Below, one piece after another: positions 1 through 8,950 of a DNA stretch of 28,349 bases (positions are counted from its first letter, which is position 1; each line of letters starts with the position of its first letter). Source of the DNA: Flammeovirgaceae bacterium UBA2786. GTDB taxonomy: Bacteria > Bacteroidota > Bacteroidia > Cytophagales > Cyclobacteriaceae. The position numbers and the translations under genes are program-made. The notes beneath the pieces are model-generated. The model did not search any database. It worked only from the letters and a program-made list of their open reading frames with translations, and had not been told where the DNA came from. The stretch covers positions 1-28,349 of the forward strand of contig DEIA01000048.1 in NCBI GenBank assembly GCA_002352225.1. Direction: 5' to 3'.

Positions 1-3000
1 TGGGTGCCACCACACAAATTAGCTGCTGAAACAGCGGCAGTTTTTTGCAAGGCTGGCCGGGCAATGGAAAGTGTAAACCGGTTAGCACCATAGCTGGCTG
101 TGTTGCTGGTTACGGCAAAAGCATAGGCCTCGCTGTCGTTCACTACTTTGGTAGTTTGGGTAAAGTTATCGGTTAAAATTATCTCGCCTATTCCCAGCAG
201 GTTGCTGATGTTGGCAAACGTAAGACTGTAATTACCCGGTGTTACATTTTCTACCGTTAAACCAATCTGCTTCTGGCAGAAACTATCGGTTAATTTATTA
301 AACACCAACTCAGTATTGTCTGACGAGCGGGTGCTCAGGTTTAATACATCGTTTTTCTTTTTGCGGCCATCGGCTGCAGGCTCAAACGCATCGCTGTATT
401 GGTCACCTAAGATTACATAGGCAGGGTCTTGTGCGGTGCTGCTGTTTAAGAAGACTGTAAACATACTAACCGGTGCTGCTTCGCGATAAAAGGTAGAAGT
501 ATTGGTGCGCTTGGCTTTTTCGGTAATGGTAAGCGTGGGCGAAGCGTTTATGGTTTGCACCCAGAAAGCCTGGCCGGGGGCGATTATGCCGTTCGTTAAT
601 GTGCCTGTATTGGAAGAAGCATCCCAGGTTTTATACACCAGCGTACCACTGGTATTATCGGGTACAGACACAACGGGCGATACGCCTGTGCGGGTCCAGT
701 TGCCGGCCACGTTGTTCCATTGAATAGCCGAAGCATACGGGTTGCCCACCAGGTTCCAGCCATCGTTACCGCCCGTACCCGGGGTTAGCGTATAACTCCA
801 GTTGCCCTGGTAAGGTGTACCCAGTGTAGTAAGCGTAAGCGGGTTGTTTCCATTAAAGTTAAAGATGGAGTAGCCTCTTCCTTTTTCAAACATCTCGGTG
901 TTTGCGCTAACCGGGTAGCGTTGATAGACCGGTGTGGCTGTTTCATCATAATAAAACATGGAAGGTGCTGTTGCATTGGTGTTGGCCCCGGTAAACGGCC
1001 CCGTTACCGGTATATGATTTTGAAATGCCGCTACGGTAAGGTTAGCCACAGGCGATGCCATATACCGGTATTTGCGGGCTGCGCTTATATAACGCTGCAC
1101 GTTTACCTGGCCGGTAACCGAACCATTGCTTTCAATCTCCTGCAGGTAAGCGGTTTTACTTACGGTAGAAACCAACGTAACATTACCGGCACCGGCATTA
1201 AACTCTCCTGCTGCTACCTTCAATCCGTCTGTGATAATTAACGGAGATTGAATGTTTAGTTTACTGCTGCCGCTGAAATTGCTGGTAACCATAGCCGCTG
1301 TTTTTTGTGTGGCATCTAGGTACAGGTTAGAGTTTTGTGTACTGGATGAAGTCAGCGAAAGGTTACTGTTGTTAATGGCAAGCGTACCGGTTTGATTAGC
1401 CGGGTTAATGGCACCGCTTCCGCGCAGTGTTAAATGATTAGTGCCCAGATTAAGGGTTGAACCATTTGCTAACACAAGCCCGCCTCCTTGTGCAGAACCT
1501 ACGCCTAACGTTACCGGATCAAAACTGTTAACAAGCGTTACCGTAGCACCAGGTTGTGTGGTAACCCGGTAGAAATCAATAGAACCCGGCAACGTAATAC
1601 TCTGGCCGGTGGCATTGGCCATTACCAGATCTAACGTATTATCTGCTGCAAGCAACCCGGGCGTATCCGACATCTCTAAATTTCCATGCAGCGTTACTTT
1701 AGATGTATTGCCCGGTGCACCTTTCAGGGCTACAGGGCCCAATACGGTCAGATCACCGTGTATTATGGTCTCGCCTGCTGCAAAGTTTTTGTTACCACTA
1801 CCCATCAATACCACGTTACCAAACTGCCGCGCAGGTATAGCATTGGTTCCGTTAAAGTGAATGGTACTGTTGTTGGAAACAGATATAAACTCGGGTGTGG
1901 TGGCAGCATCCAGCTGCACTACAGCATTGCCCTGCAATTCTAATTTAGCACTTAGTGGTTGATCTACCACCAGGGTAACGCCTGTGGGTACAATCAGTTT
2001 TGAAGCCGTACCTTGTATGGTAAGGCTACCCCCCACATCGGCTGTGGTCCGGTTGTTAATCTGGTAAATCTGGCCATTCAGGTTAAAGTTTGGAGCCGAG
2101 CCGCTGCCGTTCGTTTCAGTACCCCATGTCGAACTGCTGCTCAGGTTGCCCTCATCCTTGGAATAAAACACCTGACCCATATTGGTGGTTACCACAAGGG
2201 CATCGGAAGGCGCTGATTTGTTGTGGGACGCATCAAATGCCTTTACAGTAAAGTTGTACAGGGTGCCCGGATTCAGATTCATAGCCATGTAGCTGGTGGA
2301 GGCTGTGGTGTCTGTTACCACACCGTCAATCAGTATTTCATAGCCGGTTACCCCCACGTTGTCGGTAGAGGCTGTCCACGTAAAGGCTACGTTGGTATAG
2401 GTTTCACTTGCCAGTGTAAGGAAAGACGGAACAGAAGGCGCCATGGTATCCGGAAAAGTTTGGTCTGAGTCTACCATGCTGAAAGCGGATGAACCATTGC
2501 CGTTAACGGTCTTCAGTTTATAGTAGTAGGTAGTACCCGGTATTAGGCCGGTGTTATCGGTATAGCTCTGGTTATTGGTGCGGTGGATTACAGCATACTC
2601 GCCATTCAGTTCTGTAGCCCGGTAAATTTCGAACTCATCGGTGCCGGCACCACCATATTCCCACGTTAAATCAATGGATGTCATGCCGGTGGCAGTTGCA
2701 TCTAAATCAGTGGCAGCAACCGGGGGAGTAGGGGGTATATAATTCCCGCTGCGTAGCGGTAAATCAGAGGGGTTATTACCCCCTGAGGTTTTAGGTATGT
2801 TGGCCCAGGCAGTGTAGTTGTTGGGGCCTACCCTTTTAACCCGGTATTGAACGGTTAAACTTTGACTACCTGTACGTTCGAAATAAAGTATTACAATCCG
2901 GTGAGGACCGGGTGATAGTGTTACATCGCCTGACTGAACTGTTACATTACCATGTAACCCATCATTGTCAACCTTAAGGTATTCGGTTAAATCATAGGGA

Positions 3001-6000
3001 TTAAAGCCGTCTATAAACAGCATACTGCCGTCATCGGACGTGGTGCGGAACTGGTAGGTTTGTGTTAAGGCCGGAGAACTGGCAATCAGGCTATTATCAG
3101 GCACATCAATGAAGCCATCAAACTTAAAGTTATAGAAGTCAGATTGAGTGGCTAACCCTCCCGTACCTAAGTTGCTGGGTTGAATGTGTAAATTAAAATT
3201 AGGATTGGGAATAGAACCGTAAAACTCAAATGTATGCCATTGCATAGGCGGAGTATCTTCCGCTCCTGCGGATAAACCAGGATCAATATATGTCCAGGCA
3301 CCGGTAGAGTGGCCATAGAACAAGCCCTGCACATAGGTATTGCCAATTACCTGGTTACTATGTTCAGAAAGGTTGCCCCCCAGGTCTTCAGCTCTTACCG
3401 TAATCGGGTAAACCGAGTTCAGGGTAAGGTCCGTAATAGTAAAGGAGGTTTGGGTAGAATTGGTGTTTACGCTATCTGCTCCGTAATATACCCAGTATTG
3501 CCTGATACCGGAATCATCGGTAGAGGCTGTCCAGGCTAAAGTAATGTTCTCAGTATCATTAGCTGTTACAGCCAGGTTTTGCGGAGCAGTAGGAATATTG
3601 GGATCAGCAGGGGTGTTTACCACCAGGTTGGTGGCTGGTGCATGGTCGGAACGCCCGGTATTGCTTACGGCTCTCAGCTTGTATTGATAGGTGGTATTGG
3701 GCTCCAGCCCGGTATCTTCAAATGAAACGGCATCTTCTGCCGTACGCACCACAAACTTAAATATGGTTTCACCTGCCTTGCGCCTCCAAACCTCAAAGCC
3801 TTTTTCGTTGTTTGAATTATCCGTCCAGCTTAGGAATATAGTAGAGTAGGATGTGGCCTGCCCGGCAAAATTACCTGGTGCAGTTATATTGATAGTTGCA
3901 TTCCATACATAATACTCCGGATCAGATAATGGACTTGGGCAATTTCCAAAGTCGGCAGTTTTTAGAGTATAATATCCAGGATTGCTTCCTCCAGCGCGAG
4001 TGATAGATGAAACGGTGTCCTGGTAGTTTGTATTTACTCCAGGGTGCACAATTGGATTGGTGTTGCCGCCATAATACCAGTAATATCGATCTGCTTTTTC
4101 AGAGGCACTGAGCTTCACACTATTTTCAACTCCATTTCCGTTAATGGTGGGGAATACCTGTGTACCGGAAGCGGCAATAACAGGTTTAACAGGTGAGCTT
4201 TCGGTTATGGTTACAGGTTTAGACCAGCGGTTCCAGTCATTTTCAGTTGGGTTGGGCACCCGGCTAAAGCGGGCGCGGTACGTGCCCGGCACTTTAGCCG
4301 TATCTAAATAGGTAGTAGCACCGGCTATAATTTCACCATCCAATTCCCATTGATAGGCGTGGAAACCCTGCGCCAGTTCAAGAATAACACCATCACCGGT
4401 TGTTCCGCATATTTCGGTTTTACCATATCGCACAAAAATGTCGGACTTATTCTTAGACAGCATCCAGGTAAAAAAATCAGGTTCAGCATAAGCGGCATTC
4501 CACGTACCATGCCCCAGGTTGGGGTACAGGGTGTACCGTACACTCATACCTTGATTCTGATACTGACTAATGAAAGAAGTTGTCAGGCCGGGGGATGGAT
4601 TGCCATCTACACCTCCTTGAAAAGTCCAAATAGGTATCGTTCTAATGTAAGGAAATAGTTGGAAATCTGTTATCTGAGCATTATTTACGGCAGACATTGG
4701 TAGTACTGAAGTAATTAACCACGGGGCAGACCTAGTTAAACGATAAGCGCCTGCACCACCATCCGACAAACCATGTACATAGATGCGATTTGGATCAATG
4801 TTATACTTCTTCATTAGCAAACGGACAATAAGAATAACCTTACTATCTTCTAATCGGGTTGTTGACCAAGTATTCATATTTTGAGGGAAAAGCACAAACC
4901 CCGGGAATGAACGCGCGGGTAATGCGGGGTCGTCTGGCGTCATGCCGGTAGGAACGGCATTAACTGCAGTTTGATGCACAGCTCCGCCATGCACCATACT
5001 GTGATCGTTGTTTAAAAGTTGCTGGGTTGTAGTTGGCTGGGCTGCCAATGCTGTCGTTGTATTTCCTGCATAAGTGATTGTAACGTCATTCCAGTTGTTT
5101 CCATTCTTAACAGGAATAGCCATAGTAAATGTTGTGGGAGTGGGGGTAGAAAGTATCTTAAAGTATGTTTGGTAATTATTTCCAACATAATTACTTAGAT
5201 TGTATGATGCCACCGATGATCCGGAAATTAAAACTTGGTTTGATCTTACAGGGCCCCCAACAACAAATTGATGTGGTTCATTCGTGGTAAAAAGGGCAAT
5301 TCCAGAGTTGTCAGAAACGGAAGTTATTGAAAATACTCTGGGGATGTAGCGTTCGAGTGTGCCATCCGTAAATGGTGCCTGTGCATAGGTTAATATGTTA
5401 GTTGTCTGACCCGCATTCCAAGTTAGATTGTTGGAAAGTTTAAAGGTGGTGTCATTTAATCTAATAATTCGTCTAAGAGAATTAAGACTGGAAGGATTTC
5501 CTCTTACAAAAATCAGATCACCGGTATTAAAAACACCTGTTTTGATGAATTGCCCGCCAGTAATTTGGAACTGGGCATGAGTATTATTTCTGACAGATGC
5601 TGTTGTAGTCCCACTATATTGACCATTCGAAATTTGAAAGTTAAAAGTGTATGCGGTAACAGAACTAATAGATTTATCTCCATTGTAAGCAGAAATCGAT
5701 GATCCGGAGATATTTACAGTTTGGCTATTGAGAAAGTTGTGAAGTTCACTGGTTGTCACTTTTACAGTTGTAGAGTTTACTGACTCAACTGAAGTGATAT
5801 TATAGATTTTAGGCACGAAGTTTCTACTCTCAATTGATACCTTGGATGGGTTCCAATTTTGATTAGGAAAATAACAACTACCTGGGTTTGTTTCATTTGC
5901 ACAATTACCTACTTCACCCAAGCCATGTGTCATAATAATTAAGGGGTAACCATCTGGAAAGTTTGGATTTGAATCATAATTCTTGGGAAAAAGCAACCGA

Positions 6001-6350
6001 TAGTTCATTTCATAGCTATCGCCCCCATTCCAAATAGGTTTCATACTCCTCAAATGTCCTTGGGTATATTGTGTGGAGATGAACCCTGCCATTGAATAAT
6101 ATGTATTTGTATTTCGGTAACTAAATGTTTGTCCCTCTTGGAGATAATATTTATAGTTTTGCCCTCTATCAATTCTAATGTCAACAAATTGCTTGTTACC
6201 TGGGGGTGATATGTATGGAGTTCGATCGCCATTTGACTCGTATCCAAAGTGGAGCCAGGCGGAATCAACGGGAGCAACTGTTTGCCCAATTGCATTTTGT
6301 AAGTACCCAAATGAGGAAATGAATAAGAGAAAAAACAGGAAGAGTTTCAT
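1..6350 (-). CDS. Giant secreted multidomain esterase, partial (C-terminus beyond left edge)
   Basis: An uninterrupted frame runs from ATG at 6350 to the left edge, at least 2,116 codons. Residues 1-23 form a signal peptide. An alpha/beta-hydrolase follows, of the PHB-depolymerase/COG4099 type: oxyanion HGLGE at H142, nucleophile elbow GLSDGG with S529, D582 in GGVDG and H614 in NLGHGTW. Between H142 and F482, where the homologous gene at 10366-15597 has 30 residues, there are about 340; the extra segment holds FCCH-like beta repeats. Then come fibronectin III-like domains (about 820-910 and 915-1000), a PA14-like region (about 1020-1180; motif TSDDGSMLFIDG), two more FN3 domains (about 1205-1380) and a long beta-helix-like stretch (about 1400-1750). 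The visible end resembles the tails of T9SS cargo proteins, but no sorting domain is in view. The substrate is unknown; acyl-ester hydrolysis outside the cell is inferred from the triad. The only upstream neighbour within 300 bases is the acyltransferase pair. Confidence 0.88.
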   Translation of the reverse strand, partial: MKLFLFFLLFISSFGYLQNAIGQTVAPVDSAWLHFGYESNGDRTPYISPPGNKQFVDIRIDRGQNYKYYLQEGQTFSYRNTNTYYSMAGFISTQYTQGHLRSMKPIWNGGDSYEMNYRLLFPKNYDSNPNFPDGYPLIIMTHGLGEVGNCANETNPGSCYFPNQNWNPSKVSIESRNFVPKIYNITSVESVNSTTVKVTTSELHNFLNSQTVNISGSSISAYNGDKSISSVTAYTFNFQISNGQYSGTTTASVRNNTHAQFQITGGQFIKTGVFNTGDLIFVRGNPSSLNSLRRIIRLNDTTFKLSNNLTWNAGQTTNILTYAQAPFTDGTLERYIPRVFSITSVSDNSGIALFTTNEPHQFVVGGPVRSNQVLISGSSVASYNLSNYVGNNYQTYFKILSTPTPTTFTMAIPVKNGNNWNDVTITYAGNTTTALAAQPTTTQQLLNNDHSMVHGGAVHQTAVNAVPTGMTPDDPALPARSFPGFVLFPQNMNTWSTTRLEDSKVILIVRLLMKKYNIDPNRIYVHGLSDGGAGAYRLTRSAPWLITSVLPMSAVNNAQITDFQLFPYIRTIPIWTFQGGVDGNPSPGLTTSFISQYQNQGMSVRYTLYPNLGHGTWNAAYAEPDFFTWMLSKNKSDIFVRYGKTEICGTTGDGVILELAQGFHAYQWELDGEIIAGATTYLDTAKVPGTYRARFSRVPNPTENDWNRWSKPVTITESSPVKPVIAASGTQVFPTINGNGVENSVKLSASEKADRYYWYYGGNTNPIVHPGVNTNYQDTVSSITRAGGSNPGYYTLKTADFGNCPSPLSDPEYYVWNATINITAPGNFAGQATSYSTIFLSWTDNSNNEKGFEVWRRKAGETIFKFVVRTAEDAVSFEDTGLEPNTTYQYKLRAVSNTGRSDHAPATNLVVNTPADPNIPTAPQNLAVTANDTENITLAWTASTDDSGIRQYWVYYGADSVNTNSTQTSFTITDLTLNSVYPITVRAEDLGGNLSEHSNQVIGNTYVQGLFYGHSTGAWTYIDPGLSAGAEDTPPMQWHTFEFYGSIPNPNFNLHIQPSNLGTGGLATQSDFYNFKFDGFIDVPDNSLIASSPALTQTYQFRTTSDDGSMLFIDGFNPYDLTEYLKVDNDGLHGNVTVQSGDVTLSPGPHRIVILYFERTGSQSLTVQYRVKRVGPNNYTAWANIPKTSGGNNPSDLPLRSGNYIPPTPPVAATDLDATATGMTSIDLTWEYGGAGTDEFEIYRATELNGEYAVIHRTNNQSYTDNTGLIPGTTYYYKLKTVNGNGSSAFSMVDSDQTFPDTMAPSVPSFLTLASETYTNVAFTWTASTDNVGVTGYEILIDGVVTDTTASTSYMAMNLNPGTLYNFTVKAFDASHNKSAPSDALVVTTNMGQVFYSKDEGNLSSSSTWGTETNGSGSAPNFNLNGQIYQINNRTTADVGGSLTIQGTASKLIVPTGVTLVVDQPLSAKLELQGNAVVQLDAATTPEFISVSNNSTIHFNGTNAIPARQFGNVVLMGSGNKNFAAGETIIHGDLTVLGPVALKGAPGNTSKVTLHGNLEMSDTPGLLAADNTLDLVMANATGQSITLPGSIDFYRVTTQPGATVTLVNSFDPVTLGVGSAQGGGLVLANGSTLNLGTNHLTLRGSGAINPANQTGTLAINNSNLSLTSSSTQNSNLYLDATQKTAAMVTSNFSGSSKLNIQSPLIITDGLKVAAGEFNAGAGNVTLVSTVSKTAYLQEIESNGSVTGQVNVQRYISAARKYRYMASPVANLTVAAFQNHIPVTGPFTGANTNATAPSMFYYDETATPVYQRYPVSANTEMFEKGRGYSIFNFNGNNPLTLTTLGTPYQGNWSYTLTPGTGGNDGWNLVGNPYASAIQWNNVAGNWTRTGVSPVVSVPDNTSGTLVYKTWDASSNTGTLTNGIIAPGQAFWVQTINASPTLTITEKAKRTNTSTFYREAAPVSMFTVFLNSSTAQDPAYVILGDQYSDAFEPAADGRKKKNDVLNLSTRSSDNTELVFNKLTDSFCQKQIGLTVENVTPGNYSLTFANISNLLGIGEIILTDNFTQTTKVVNDSEAYAFAVTSNTASYGANRFTLSIARPALQKTAAVSAANLCGGT
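5110..5820 (-). repeat. FCCH-like beta repeats inserted in the esterase domain
   Basis: Inside the partial esterase, two segments share one pattern. One begins VPKIYNITSVES (about 5815) and continues TTSELHNF, TVNISGSS, AYNG and TFNF. The other begins IPRVFSITSVS (about 5350) and continues TTNEPHQF, QVLISGSS, SYN and TFTM. A third, degenerate unit lies between them, with FNTGDLIFVRG and DTTFKLS. The pattern (H, then V-x-ISG, then YNG, then TFTF) matches beta repeats often seen in phage and secreted proteins, similar to the FCCH fold of E1 enzymes. DNA here is visibly AT-richer than the flanks: 5461-5520 is about 32% GC and 5641-5700 about 32%, against about 45% near 1921 and 3841. Confidence 0.5.
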
Positions 6351-6572
6351 AAATAGATTAAAGCTTACTACTAATATCCCATAAAGGTCTAAAAAGTGAG
6401 TGCCTTGCACGTACTTTTTTAGATTAAAAATTTAGTTTTTTGGGCCCAAGAAATAGGCAATGGCTTTAAAATCCATAAAACAGACCTTTTTAAGCCATGT
6501 AAGGTTTTTAACCTTTAAGCAATAGGGTTTTGGAGGTTTTTGTGCCGGGTTTTTTCGGGTTAAAAAAGCGGG
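6351..6572. other. Noncoding gap upstream of the giant esterase
   Basis: No gene is seen in these 222 bases. On the minus strand, TTG (6460-6458), a 23-base spacer and TAAATTTT (6434-6427) loosely fit the Bacteroidota promoter pattern TTG/TAnnTTTG and could drive the giant esterase. A 10-base palindrome TTGGGCCCAA sits inside that spacer (6440-6449). A short inverted repeat, AAGGTT-TTT-AACCTT (6501-6515), lies between it and the end of the SGNH gene. Its stem is too short to call a terminator. Confidence 0.3.
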
Positions 6573-7508
6573 CTAACGGGCTGGTTTCAGGCCGGCCCGC
6601 GTTACAATTTCGTTTAACAAAAACCGCTGGCCTTGCTCGCTTACATGGCCATGGTCTATATAGTTGTTAAAATTGCGGGTAAAATCAGTGTAGGCTTCGG
6701 CATTAAAATCAAGTATAGTGGCTTTGCCCTGCAGGTGGCCGGTAATAATTTGCTGGTATTGGGTTAGCGGGCCCTGGTATTTTTTATAGAGCGGGTAAGG
6801 CAGCGGGTGGAAGTAGGCAATAATCTCTACCCGTTTATCGGTTAGCGATTTTATCATGCTGTTAAACTCGGTTAAGGCAACGGAGTCAATGGCAGTGGGT
6901 ATTGCATTTTCAAGTTGCAGTTCGGCTTCAATTTTTTCTTGTGCGGGTATTTTTTGAAGTATGCTGTTATAGAAGTTGTAGCCGTACGCGTTAAACTGGC
7001 CTTTCGGGTATTTGCCCGGTAACAGATTAAAGTGGCGCACTACGGCCAGGGCATAGGCTTTATATAAACTAAACGAGCCCAGCGCACCGTAAAATTCTTT
7101 GGGGTTTATCATGCCGGTTTTCATGCCGTGGTCGGCCGTTAAGTAGGGGTGCAGGCAAAGGATTACAAACCGGGGTGTATTTTTTTCCAATGCTTTTTGC
7201 AACACGGCATTTTGTTCGGTTATGTTGGCGCCCATCATGCTCAGGTTATAGATGCGCAGGTCTTTAATTTCTTTCGGGTTTAGGTTAGCCGATAGCGAGG
7301 GGCCTAAAATATAACCTTCAAAATTTTCGGGTACGTATTTATGGGCCAGCAGGTATTTGCTGGTGCGCTCATCGCTGTAAATGGCAATATCGGTTTTGCG
7401 CCAGTACAAGCCATAGAGATCAACCCACAGGTTAATGCCTACCAGTATAATTACACCCAGCAAACTCCAGCGCGAATAGGTAATCAGAAATTTTTTGTAG
7501 GTATCCAT
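6573..7508 (-). CDS. DltD/AlgJ-like SGNH-type acyltransferase partner
   Basis: This 311-residue protein has one N-terminal membrane segment (about 10-30) and an extracytoplasmic domain. GPSLS at 69-73 replaces the GDS block of SGNH hydrolases and supplies S71. IDHGHVSEQG near the end supplies D285 and H288, matching the D-x-x-H block. Its start shares one base with the stop of the upstream MBOAT gene (TAATG), so the two are translationally coupled. In DltB/DltD, PatA/PatB and AlgI/AlgJ-X systems the MBOAT protein passes an acyl group across the membrane and an SGNH-type partner transfers it to the glycan; this gene fits that second role. The acceptor is not shown by the sequence. A non-catalytic member remains possible, since the GDS aspartate is a proline here. 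Confidence 0.75.
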   Translation of the reverse strand: MDTYKKFLITYSRWSLLGVIILVGINLWVDLYGLYWRKTDIAIYSDERTSKYLLAHKYVPENFEGYILGPSLSANLNPKEIKDLRIYNLSMMGANITEQNAVLQKALEKNTPRFVILCLHPYLTADHGMKTGMINPKEFYGALGSFSLYKAYALAVVRHFNLLPGKYPKGQFNAYGYNFYNSILQKIPAQEKIEAELQLENAIPTAIDSVALTEFNSMIKSLTDKRVEIIAYFHPLPYPLYKKYQGPLTQYQQIITGHLQGKATILDFNAEAYTDFTRNFNNYIDHGHVSEQGQRFLLNEIVTRAGLKPAR

Positions 7509-8887
7509 TAAAAATCAAAGTATAAAAATTCCTGGCTGATGGAAGAATTTAAAAAGAGCAGGTTTAACAGAATAAGTAAAACTAGTTTAATACCAAAAAC
7601 AAGGTTGGGTTTAAAGGCATCGGCAATCTGGTTGGTATTTTTTCCAAACAATAGGATAACCGCGGCAATCCAAATGGGCAGGTTATAGTAATCGTTAATC
7701 AGCACAAAATTGCCGGTGGTGTTGCCCATGCCTGCCATAGCAGTAAGTAGCTGCATGGCATTTTCCCAGCTATGCGCCCGGAAAAACACCCAGGTAATGT
7801 TTACAAACAGAAAGGTTATAATAATAGCCAGCCAGGTTGGTATGTTTAGTTTTGTTTTAGAAAAGATTCTGTGAATATTAAGGGCAATGCCATGCAGGGC
7901 ACCCCAGGCAATAAACGTCCAGCCGGCACCATGCCAAAAGCCGCCAATTAAAAAAGTAATAAGCAGGTTTTTACCCGTATTAAACTCCGATACTTTACTT
8001 CCGCCCAGGGGTATGTAAATATAATCGCGCAAAAAGCGGCTAAGGGTCATGTGCCACCTTCGCCAGAAGTCCTGAATGTTAATGGCTTTATAAGGCGAGT
8101 TAAAGTTTAGCGGCAAATGAATATTAAATAAAAGTCCCAGGCCAATGGCCATGTCAGAGTATCCGCTAAAATCGTAGTAGAGTTGCAAGGAGTAAAACAA
8201 CGAGGTTATCCACGCGCCTTTTAAATCTAATGCACCGGCATTCAGATATCCGTTTGCCACAATAAGCGAGAGCGAGTCGGCTATAACCAGTTTTTTAGCC
8301 AGGCCCATGTTAAAAACAAAAAAGCCTTTGCTGAAGTTGCTCCAGTTAATAAGGCGGTTTTGGGGGTTGGCAAACTGGGGCATCATTTCGGCATGGTGCA
8401 CAATGGGGCCGGCCAGCAGTTGCGGAAAGAAAGTAGCAAAGAGGCAGAAATCGGAGAACGAAAGTTTGGCTACTTTGCCCTGGTAGCTATCTACCAGCAA
8501 AGCAATTTTTTGAAACGTAAAAAAGCTGATGCCCAATGGCAGAATGATATGCAGCAAAGAGAGGTTGCTTCCTGTGAGCAGGTTCAGATTGAAAATAAAG
8601 AAATCGGCATACTTATAATATCCTAATACGGTAAGGTTTGCAACAATACCCAGGGTTAATACCGCTCTGCTTCGGGTTTTGATCAGGTGTTTGGCCAGAA
8701 AAAAATTAACAACACTAACGGAGATAATAATCAGTACGTTAATGGGATTCCAGTATGCATAGAAGAAAAGCGAGGCAGCAATTAACCAGGCTTTTGCATA
8801 GTAGAAGTATTTTTCGGCCAGAAGAAAATAGACAATAAGCGTAACGGGCAAAAAAATGAACAGGAACTCGTACGTACCAAATAACAT
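7508..8887 (-). CDS. MBOAT-family O-acyltransferase (AlgI-like)
   Basis: This 459-residue polytopic inner-membrane protein has the usual length and motifs of the AlgI branch: YYDFSGYSDMAIGLG (238-252), FWRRWHMTLSRFLRDYIYIP (274-293), GGFWHGAGW (315-323) with H319, and WGALHG with H332. One of these two histidines should be the catalytic MBOAT residue. The family takes an acyl group, usually acetyl, from a cytoplasmic donor and exports it for O-acylation of a cell-envelope glycan. The gene follows the PorP-SPOR gene by 63 bases and is coupled to the SGNH gene by a TAATG overlap. The EPS operon starts about 7 kb upstream, making its product a plausible but unproven acceptor. Confidence 0.9.
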   Translation of the reverse strand: MLFGTYEFLFIFLPVTLIVYFLLAEKYFYYAKAWLIAASLFFYAYWNPINVLIIISVSVVNFFLAKHLIKTRSRAVLTLGIVANLTVLGYYKYADFFIFNLNLLTGSNLSLLHIILPLGISFFTFQKIALLVDSYQGKVAKLSFSDFCLFATFFPQLLAGPIVHHAEMMPQFANPQNRLINWSNFSKGFFVFNMGLAKKLVIADSLSLIVANGYLNAGALDLKGAWITSLFYSLQLYYDFSGYSDMAIGLGLLFNIHLPLNFNSPYKAINIQDFWRRWHMTLSRFLRDYIYIPLGGSKVSEFNTGKNLLITFLIGGFWHGAGWTFIAWGALHGIALNIHRIFSKTKLNIPTWLAIIITFLFVNITWVFFRAHSWENAMQLLTAMAGMGNTTGNFVLINDYYNLPIWIAAVILLFGKNTNQIADAFKPNLVFGIKLVLLILLNLLFLNSSISQEFLYFDF

Positions 8888-8950
8888 GAGGGGCTGTATT
8901 TAGGCGCAAAAATAAAAAGCTAAAGACAGAAGCGGGTAGTATAAACAGGT

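Noticed and set aside
502..4658. Several rightward open frames of 60-110 codons inside the giant esterase
   Set aside because: They are antisense shadows of a leftward frame with clear domains from end to end and show no protein-like motifs of their own.
6440..6449. Palindrome TTGGGCCCAA as an operator
   Set aside because: It is single and short, with no second copy in the window. It is mentioned only as part of the noncoding gap.
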